From Simkania sp. (GTDB taxonomy: Bacteria > Chlamydiota > Chlamydiia > Chlamydiales > Simkaniaceae), in assembly GCA_028281425.1 (NCBI GenBank), contig JANQJX010000013.1, positions 1 through 11,390 of the forward strand: a stretch of 11,390 nt of DNA. Direction: 5' to 3'. This document shows, piece by piece, positions 6,090 through 11,390 of this stretch. The position numbers and the translations under genes are program-made. Within the stretch, counting starts at the first letter, position 1. The number at the start of each line of letters is the position of its first letter. The notes beneath the pieces are model-generated. The model worked only from the letters and a program-made list of their open reading frames with translations, was not told the DNA's origin and made no database searches.

Positions 6090-7921
6090 GAAGTTTTTTG
6101 AATTTTTTCTTTTAAAAGGGGTTGAAGGAGACTTGTCTTTTCTTTTTGAAAGAGAAATAGCTGTTTTTTTATAAAACGTTCGTAAGGAGATTCCTCCCTT
6201 TGAGAAAGCTCTTTGTACCAATGGTAGTGGAAGAGAATCCAAAGGCGGGTGTGAACCTCTTTTTTAAAGGGTTTAAGCATTGGGAACTGCTTGAGTGTTT
6301 GTTCTAAAACAGAAGAGAAAGAAAAGTTTTTAAGAGAGGTTCTTTCTAAAAGGTTCTTAAAAAAAAGGTAAAAAAGGGCTGTTTCATCAAAGTGAATCCA
6401 CCTGCAAAGAAGCTCGTTTTGAACAGACCAAATCTCTACTTTTTTTTCTACTTGATTCCAAAAAGAACTTTTTTTCTTTCTATCAAAAGGAAATGGATCG
6501 ATTTTCCTAAAGAACTGGTTGGTTTTTTCAATGATTTTTTTAAAGCAACTGTTGGGATGGTCGATATAATTATTTGCGAGTTCTCTTTCTAAAAATCTTA
6601 TTGTAGATTCAGAAAGTTTTTCTAGAAGGGAGTGGTGCTTTTCAAGTTTTTGCCAAATGAGGATTTCAAAGATCTCGAATAATTCATCTTCAAGACAAGG
6701 AAGATTTTGACAAAGATAGTAGGCTTTGGTGAGAGTTTTTTTGAGATTTTCGATATTTTTAAAAGATTTTTCTTCATGCATTAAGTGCATTTGAGCATTG
6801 ATAAAGATAAAAAGAGCTGGATCGATAGACAGAGGAGGAGGTCTCTTTTTTTGCAATGTTAAGGCATAGGTCAAACAAATCGCTTCTTTTAGTTGACTCT
6901 CGGATAAATTCTTAGGAAGGGCTTTGGCAATGGGGTATAAAGCAAGAAGACGTTGCATCATTTCATAAGATTGAAGATGAAGTGAAATGGTGGGATTTGA
7001 CTGGATGACATCCATTTGGAAATCGATAAATATTTCAAGGGATTTTTTTTCTAAAAGAGTGCATTTGACAAAGAGTGTTGAAGAAAAAGGAAGTTTTTTG
7101 GCAAGGAGCATAGATAGCAGGGAAGTGAGCTGATTTTTTTTAATAAGGACCTTGATATCCCCATAAATTTTTAGTTTTTTCAATACTTTTTCTTTAAGGA
7201 TATGGAACGGAATGTGAGTGTTTGAGGCACATGTTTCTAAAACTGTTTTTACGATGATTTTATCGAGGTTATCGTGGTCATCATAAGGACTTTTAGTATT
7301 TAAGAGAGGAAGATCTTTGAGGTAGTTTTTTTGAGTGACCCAAATCATTTTAGTAAGATGATCTAAATCGATAGATTTTCCTTCAAGAGTTGCAATGCAT
7401 TCACTGTTTTTTATTCCGACTTGATGAGCGAGATGATAGGGAGGAAGATTGAGCGAAGATAGGGAAAAAGGGGTGTTTTTTAAACTTTCTCGAATCATTG
7501 AGTGAATATTAAGACTTCCATCTTTTTTAAAGATATCGGCGTGTTTTTGAAGTTTTTCATAGTAATGACTCACCTTTTCCCAAACCCTTTTTAAAGCGTG
7601 AGAACCCAGACGATAATGGGGAAATCGTTTTTTGAATTCAGGAAGAATTTTAGCTAAAAGGTCTGATTCAATTTGCATGGACCATTTTTTAGGTTTTTTG
7701 TTCTCTTCAATTTCTTTTTTTACTTTTTTAGAAAGAAAAAGACTCAGTTCTGAAAAAGGATCATAAAAATCATCTGTTTCAGTGATCGGATAAAGAAAAG
7801 CTTTCAAGTTAGAATATTTTTTGTAGGAGTTCTTAGGAGAAAAAGAGGAAGAAAAGGAGGGAGGCTTGCTTTCAGATGGAAGGTCATTTGAAAAAGGATA
7901 AGGCGAAGGAAATCCCGACAT
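6044..7921 (-). CDS. Large hypothetical protein, 625 residues, function unknown
   Basis: I do not recognise this protein. It has no signal peptide or membrane helix. Residues 1 to about 38 are rich in Ser, Pro and Lys and look disordered. The rest is Leu/Lys/Phe-rich and appears mostly helical. A patch near residues 79-155 (starting WSMQIESDLL, with RLGSHALKRVWEKV and later SLNIHSMIRESLK) looks the most family-like. The frame opens at a TTG at 7942, but the ATG at 7921 is chosen because GGAG (7930-7927) lies five bases upstream. It is divergent from ssb and converges on lgt with a 46-base overlap. In Chlamydiae, a Ser/Pro-rich N-terminus without a Sec signal is common in type III secreted proteins. 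Effector status is a guess; a cytoplasmic helical-repeat protein is equally possible. No catalytic motif was seen. Confidence 0.8.
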   Translation of the reverse strand: MSGFPSPYPFSNDLPSESKPPSFSSSFSPKNSYKKYSNLKAFLYPITETDDFYDPFSELSLFLSKKVKKEIEENKKPKKWSMQIESDLLAKILPEFKKRFPHYRLGSHALKRVWEKVSHYYEKLQKHADIFKKDGSLNIHSMIRESLKNTPFSLSSLNLPPYHLAHQVGIKNSECIATLEGKSIDLDHLTKMIWVTQKNYLKDLPLLNTKSPYDDHDNLDKIIVKTVLETCASNTHIPFHILKEKVLKKLKIYGDIKVLIKKNQLTSLLSMLLAKKLPFSSTLFVKCTLLEKKSLEIFIDFQMDVIQSNPTISLHLQSYEMMQRLLALYPIAKALPKNLSESQLKEAICLTYALTLQKKRPPPLSIDPALFIFINAQMHLMHEEKSFKNIENLKKTLTKAYYLCQNLPCLEDELFEIFEILIWQKLEKHHSLLEKLSESTIRFLERELANNYIDHPNSCFKKIIEKTNQFFRKIDPFPFDRKKKSSFWNQVEKKVEIWSVQNELLCRWIHFDETALFYLFFKNLLERTSLKNFSFSSVLEQTLKQFPMLKPFKKEVHTRLWILFHYHWYKELSQREESPYERFIKKQLFLFQKEKTSLLQPLLKEKIQKTSQEMFPLIPFSEEAF

Positions 7922-8056
7922 TTTTTCTCCAGGGTAATTCAAGCTCTTTTTCCCTCTATCTCAACTTCTCATTTTTTTGTCCAAATTTTTCTCTATCAAT
8001 TTTTCTTTAGATTTCGATCAAGACAGTTCCATCAAAAGGAGAAAGTCACGAAAGTA

Positions 8057-8085
8057 TTGGGTTTTTTTTTGCAATTTTCTATACT
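8057..8085 (+). promoter_or_regulatory. Candidate promoter for ssb-pepA-rluA cluster
   Basis: TTGGGT (8057-8062) and TATACT (8080-8085) are 17 bases apart. The start point would fall near 8092, leaving a leader of about 27 bases. The -10 box is good and the -35 box weak; the spacer is a T run. Confidence 0.4.
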
Positions 8086-8118
8086 GAGGGCGATGTTTTA
8101 AAAACAGATAGGTTTTAT

Positions 8119-8610
8119 ATGAATCAATTAGTCATTATGGGACATTTGGGAGCTGATCCTGAGGTAAAATTTACCTCTTCAGGACAAAAAGTCACAACAC
8201 TTCGTATGGCAGAAAATCAGCGCCGCTCGGGAAAAGAGGAGACAATTTGGTGGCGTGTTACGATTTGGGGGGAGCATTTGGATAGAAAAATTGCTCATCT
8301 CAAAAAGGGAAGTGCTGTCATTGTAACAGGAGAAATGGCAAAACCTGAAATTTATCATGACCGAGAGGGAAATTCTCAGATCTCACTCAATTTAACAGCC
8401 TATCATTTAAATTTTAGTCCTTTTGGACGAAGTGATTCGCAGCAAAGAGAAGAAGGGACTTTTGCAGGGGCAAAACAAAGTCACATGTCAGGAGGCAATC
8501 AAAACTTTGGAAACGATGGAACTTTTGGACAAAGAGAAGAGCAAGTTTTAAACAAGGGACAAGGAAACGAGAGTTTAAAGGGTGAACAAGATGATGAGAT
8601 TCCTTTTTAA
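8119..8610 (+). CDS. ssb: Single-stranded DNA-binding protein
   Basis: SSB coats single-stranded DNA during replication, repair and recombination and recruits partner proteins through its acidic tail. The 163 residues have normal SSB length. An OB-fold covers about 1-100: MNQLVIMGHLGADPE opens it, and the aromatic W44, W45 and W50 and the GSAVIVTGE strand are visible. A flexible Gly/Gln/Glu-rich linker follows (about 103-155), and the protein ends in the diagnostic tip DDEIPF. The linker has two similar bits, GTFAGAKQ and GTFGQREE, suggesting low-complexity drift. The start has a modest ATAGG six bases upstream. pepA begins 39 bases after the stop with no terminator seen, so they likely share a transcript, as I recall for Chlamydia. 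Confidence 0.96.
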   Translation: MNQLVIMGHLGADPEVKFTSSGQKVTTLRMAENQRRSGKEETIWWRVTIWGEHLDRKIAHLKKGSAVIVTGEMAKPEIYHDREGNSQISLNLTAYHLNFSPFGRSDSQQREEGTFAGAKQSHMSGGNQNFGNDGTFGQREEQVLNKGQGNESLKGEQDDEIPF

Positions 8611-8633
8611 ACTCTTAAGATAAAATTTTAATG

Positions 8634-8647
8634 ATTAAGGCCTTAAT
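8634..8647. promoter_or_regulatory. 14-bp perfect palindrome over the pepA ribosome binding site
   Basis: ATTAAGGCCTTAAT is a perfect palindrome between ssb and pepA. It contains the AAGG (8637-8640) that serves as the pepA ribosome binding site. It could be a protein-binding site or only a chance AT-rich palindrome. Confidence 0.3.
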
Positions 8648-8649
8648 TT

Positions 8650-10131
8650 ATGAAGTTAAAAGCAATAAGTGATCCTGATATAAGGGAAAGTGCATCGGTT
8701 GCTATTGTTCCTTTTTTTCATGATGAAAAGAAAGCAAAAATTGCCTTTTCGGCTAAAGACTTAGAAAAGGTTGTAGATCCCATCATTTTAGAAAAAGATT
8801 TTACTGGAAAGGAGGAACAAACCCTTCTTTTTTATCATTTTGGAGATAAGGAAAAAAGAATTCTTTTTTTAGGTCTTGGGAAAGAAGAAAAATGTCAATT
8901 AGAGACTCTCCGGCGTTCTTTTGCAGCAGCTATGAAAAGATGTCAAAACAAAAAGTGGCCTATTTTAAATGTGTTTCTTCCTTCTTCAAAAAAGTGGAGT
9001 TTAAAAGAAATAGGACGTGCTATTTCAGAGGGAGTGGGGCTTGCTTCTTATACTTTTGAAGAAAAAAAATCAAAAAAAAATCAAAACCCTTTTTATGTAG
9101 AAACGGTTTATTTGATTGGACTCAAAGAGGAATCTATCCTAAAAGAGACAAGTGCCCTCTTAACAGGAGTCAATCTTGCTCGCAATTTGATCAATCGAAA
9201 TGGTTTTGAAATCACCCCATATTCTCTTGCCTCTTACGCTAACTCTTTAGCGAAGGAGCATTCGGAAGTCAAAACAACTGTCTTAAATAAAGCAAAACTT
9301 GAAAAAGAAAATATGCATCTTTTACTTGCAGTAGGTCAAGGTGCAGGCATTGACCCTGCTTTGGTCATTGCCGAATACAAGGGGGACAAAAAATCAAATG
9401 ATCTGACAATGGTTATAGGAAAAGGAGTCACTTTTGACACAGGAGGACTCAATTTAAAGCCAACAAATTTTATAGAAGATATGCGTTCAGATATGAGTGG
9501 AGGTGCCGCTGCACTTGGAATTATCCAATCAGCAGCAGCGCTTAAGCTTAAAAAAAATATTGTAGCATTGATTCCCACAACAGAAAATGCCATTGGTCCT
9601 AAAAGTTATAAACCGGGAGATGTTTATGGGTCTTTTCTTGGAAAAACGGTTGAAATTACCAATACTGATGCTGAAGGACGGTTGATTCTTGCTGATGCTC
9701 TTGCTTATGGAGAAAAAAACTTTTCGCCAAAGCGCATTATCGATCTTGCTACTTTGACGGGGGCTATTGTTGTTGCATTAGGTGGAGTACGCGCGGGTTT
9801 TTATTCCAATCATGATAAGCTTGCGAAACTTTTGATGGAGTCAGGAGAAGAAACAGGGGAAAGGGTATGGCGCATGCCTCTTGATGCTGATTATAAAAAG
9901 CTTCTTAAATCAGATATTGCCGATATAAAAAATGCGGCAAACAAAAGAGCTGCAGGTTCTATTACAGCAGCGCTTTTTCTCAAAGAGTTTATTTCAGATG
10001 AGATCCCTTGGATTCATCTCGATATTGCTGGAGTTGCTTTTCTTGATGCTCCTGAGTACTACCATTTGAGTCGGGCTACAGGAGTTGGGGTCCGTCTCAT
10101 TCTCAATTTCTTAGAAAAAATCGATGAGTAA
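8650..10131 (+). CDS. pepA: Cytosol (leucyl) aminopeptidase, M17 family
   Basis: This dizinc/manganese enzyme removes N-terminal amino acids from peptides in the cytoplasm, normally as a hexamer; some family members also bind DNA. At 493 residues it is full length. The N-terminal domain (about 1-165) is variable. The catalytic domain shows GKGVTFDTGGLNLKP (257-271) with metal/catalytic K258, D263 and K270, then D281 in MRSDMSGGAAA. The M17 signature NTDAEGRLILADA (338-350) gives D340, E342 and R344. The residues expected from E. coli PepA are all present. AAGG nine bases upstream supports the ATG at 8650. The last 8 bases overlap the next gene, so they are likely co-translated. Confidence 0.97.
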   Translation: MKLKAISDPDIRESASVAIVPFFHDEKKAKIAFSAKDLEKVVDPIILEKDFTGKEEQTLLFYHFGDKEKRILFLGLGKEEKCQLETLRRSFAAAMKRCQNKKWPILNVFLPSSKKWSLKEIGRAISEGVGLASYTFEEKKSKKNQNPFYVETVYLIGLKEESILKETSALLTGVNLARNLINRNGFEITPYSLASYANSLAKEHSEVKTTVLNKAKLEKENMHLLLAVGQGAGIDPALVIAEYKGDKKSNDLTMVIGKGVTFDTGGLNLKPTNFIEDMRSDMSGGAAALGIIQSAAALKLKKNIVALIPTTENAIGPKSYKPGDVYGSFLGKTVEITNTDAEGRLILADALAYGEKNFSPKRIIDLATLTGAIVVALGGVRAGFYSNHDKLAKLLMESGEETGERVWRMPLDADYKKLLKSDIADIKNAANKRAAGSITAALFLKEFISDEIPWIHLDIAGVAFLDAPEYYHLSRATGVGVRLILNFLEKIDE

Positions 10132-10975
10132 AAAGTCTTTTATCGTTGGTAAAGAGGAAGAAGGAAAAAGCGCTTTAAACTTTTTAAGCACTCGGATGAC
10201 AAGCTCCAAGAGAGCCCTTAAAAGAGCTATTGATCAAGGGGCTCTTTTTCTCAATGGAAGGGTTGAGCGTTTTGCTTCAACATCTCTTTGCTTTAAAGAC
10301 CATCTCATTTTTGATGTATCAAAGCTCTTATTACAAGATAAAAAGAGCTGTTTAAAACTCAAACTTCTCTACGAAGAAGAGGAATTGTTAATTTGCCATA
10401 AGCCATCTGGTCTCTTAACCGATCAAAACATTTTTGAAGAGCAACTTGAAAGAAAGCTCTATCTTGTCCACCGTCTAGATAAACCCACTTCAGGCCTGAT
10501 TCTTATTGCAAAAAATCAAGAAATGGAACAAAAGCTCAAAACTCTTTTTCGAAAAAGGGAAATTGAGAAAACTTATATCGCTGTTGTCAAAGGAGCTGTG
10601 AAAAAAAAATCGGGGACTATTCGAGGAAAACTTAGAAAAATTTCCTCATTTTCTGGTCAATTTGTTTTTGTTACAAAAGGAAACAAAGGACTTTTGGCAA
10701 TCACTTCTTGGAGATGTTTAAAACGAAATAAAAAATATTCTTTACTTCGCTGCCGGCCTCGAACGGGGCGCACACACCAGCTTCGTGTTCATTTAAGTGA
10801 GATGGGACATCCCATTTTGGGAGATTATCAGTATGGAAAAACAATCCTTGTTCCCTCTAAAGTAAGATATCTTTGTCTGCATGCTTCTCATCTTTTATTT
10901 ATACATCCTAGAACGAGAAAAAAGATTTGCATGGCATCTCCAATGCCTGCTCTTTTTAAGTCTCTTATGGCTTAG
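10124..10975 (+). CDS. RluA-family pseudouridine synthase
   Basis: The enzyme converts specific uridines in rRNA or tRNA to pseudouridine. Within 283 residues there is a likely S4-type RNA-binding segment (about 13-60, with SSKRALKRAIDQGALFLNGR) and a catalytic domain from about 80. The RluA motif is VHRLDKPTSGLILIAK (115-130), with catalytic Asp119. KTYIAVVKG (149-157) and RPRTGRTHQLRVHL (211-224) are the other family blocks. These place it in the RluA/RluC/RluD group; the target base cannot be read from sequence. The ATG lies inside the pepA end (ATGAGTAA), so translational coupling is likely. No terminator hairpin with a T run was seen after the stop. Confidence 0.93.
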   Translation: MSKKSFIVGKEEEGKSALNFLSTRMTSSKRALKRAIDQGALFLNGRVERFASTSLCFKDHLIFDVSKLLLQDKKSCLKLKLLYEEEELLICHKPSGLLTDQNIFEEQLERKLYLVHRLDKPTSGLILIAKNQEMEQKLKTLFRKREIEKTYIAVVKGAVKKKSGTIRGKLRKISSFSGQFVFVTKGNKGLLAITSWRCLKRNKKYSLLRCRPRTGRTHQLRVHLSEMGHPILGDYQYGKTILVPSKVRYLCLHASHLLFIHPRTRKKICMASPMPALFKSLMA

Positions 10976-11051
10976 AGAAAAGAATCTCCTGCAATCTAAG
11001 TCGCCAAAATCTTAGTTGATGATGGGGCTTAAGAGTTTGTTTCTACTTCGC

Positions 11052-11112
11052 ATGCCCTCTCTGAAAAATCCATATGCTTTACTTTGCTGGGACATCCAAT
11101 AAATTTTTTTAG
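11052..11112 (+). pseudogene. Degraded, internally deleted copy of the left-end frame
   Basis: It starts ATGCCC like the 2-289 gene, then CTGAAAAA and CCATAT align with ATGAAAAA and CCCATAT of the left copy. About 30 bases are then missing. A 2-base loss shifts the frame before an F-A-G-T-S-N-K segment, which is followed by a stop at 11110-11112. Upstream, TTAAG-AGTTTGTTT loosely resembles the left leader TTAAGGCAAGTTTT. Confidence 0.5.
11086..11104 (+). repeat. 19-bp exact repeat, right inverted copy
   Basis: Exact partner of 199-217 (- strand). A 19-base exact match is not expected by chance in a window of this size, although AT-rich composition raises the odds somewhat. Confidence 0.7.
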
Positions 11113-11152
11113 GTGAAGTTGCAAACTTATCCCCCCGAGAATTTTTTAAGTC

Positions 11153-11311
11153 TTAAACCCCAAATTGCTCCCAATTTGCGCCATCGACTTGAGGCAGGCC
11201 CTTTCTAAAACCGGTTTCAAAACAATCGTCATTATAGGCTCCATCTCCATAGATTTTTGATCCTTTTTCGAAGCTAAACCGAAACATTTTCAAACTCGAT
11301 GAGCAAGTTTT
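11153..11311 (-). pseudogene. Transposase-like fragment (DDE, IS4/IS5-like)
   Basis: A 52-codon frame between stops contains KIYGDGAYNDDCFETGF, then RKGLPQVDGANWEQFGV and a stop. The K-I-Y-G-D-G-A-Y-N-D block resembles the strand carrying the second catalytic Asp in IS4/IS5-type DDE transposases. No start codon with a ribosome site fits, and the rest of the transposase is absent. The tail lies in the repeat shared with 4678-4722. The family call rests on one short motif. Confidence 0.4.
11154..11201 (-). repeat. Dispersed repeat, right copy
   Basis: Partner of 4678-4722. It preserves the Q-V-D-G-A-N-x-x-Q-[LF]-G-V frame with silent differences and differs mainly by a short insertion (about 5 bases) after GGGCC. 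Confidence 0.6.
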
Positions 11312-11390
11312 TTACATAATTCAAGCGATAAGTCGAGAAGGAATCCATTCCATATTTACTCCTGAAAGATGGTTTTCTGATTTTCGCAAA
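11274..11390 (-). pseudogene. Open frame running off the right edge, possible gene end
   Basis: Thirty-eight codons are open from the window edge to a TAG at 11274-11276, ending LLIEFENVSV. Codon choice looks protein-like, but it overlaps the transposase-like frame and no family is recognised. It may be an earlier part of the same decayed transposase in another frame, or unrelated sequence. Confidence 0.2.

Larger units (their letters stand above)
10976..11390. other. Right-end gap with decayed repeats and mobile-element fragments
   Basis: No intact gene was found. It carries a degraded + strand copy of the left-end frame, a - strand transposase-like fragment, the second copy of the dispersed repeat and an open frame running off the edge. 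Frames switch repeatedly along related sequence, as expected of decaying DNA. Confidence 0.6.

Noticed and set aside
7922..7942. TTG start for the 625-residue protein
   Set aside because: The extension contains the GGAG that serves the ATG at 7921.

Overview
The window looks like a chromosomal stretch from an environmental chlamydia (Chlamydiae, Parachlamydiales-like). The DNA is AT-rich by eye and full of A and T runs. The order trxB near acpS next to a small membrane protein, and ssb followed directly by pepA, matches gene neighbourhoods I recall from Chlamydia trachomatis. That comparison is from memory and the genus is inference. It is mostly a core-gene region, and no complete mobile element, CRISPR array, rRNA or tRNA was seen.

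Layout. Positions 2-289 hold a 95-codon reverse-strand reading frame with a degraded partner at the right end. Positions 290-711 look non-coding. On the + strand trxB (712-1665) overlaps a predicted secreted beta-barrel gene (1658-2470). On the - strand a membrane-anchored PIN/TRAM gene (start 3964) is followed 6 nt later by acpS (2492-2857), which converges on the barrel gene. A divergent + strand gene (4094-4600) encodes a small integral membrane protein. Positions 4601-4955 carry a decayed transposase tail and a repeat. Then come lgt (4956-6089, with an unusual internal insertion), a convergent 625-residue protein of unknown function (6044-7921, -), and a + strand cluster ssb - pepA - RluA-type pseudouridine synthase (8119-10975). 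Positions 10976-11390 are again decayed repeat and transposase material.

The genes serve general housekeeping: disulfide reduction (TrxB), acyl carrier protein activation (AcpS), lipoprotein lipidation (Lgt), single-strand DNA protection (SSB), peptide turnover (PepA) and RNA modification (RluA family). TrxB with a barrel gene, and AcpS and Lgt in the same stretch, give a mild envelope theme, but no joint pathway is shown.

The most unusual signals are in the gaps. Diverged copies of one short coding-like unit sit in inverted orientation near the two ends, about 10.9 kb apart. A second repeat is shared by the middle and right gaps. Two unrelated-looking transposase fragments lie in those same gaps. 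The core genes therefore appear to be separated by old mobile or repeat relics. Among the genes, the Lgt insertion, the unrecognised 625-residue protein and the trxB-coupled barrel protein deserve most attention. I found no convincing new defence, toxin or biosynthetic system.
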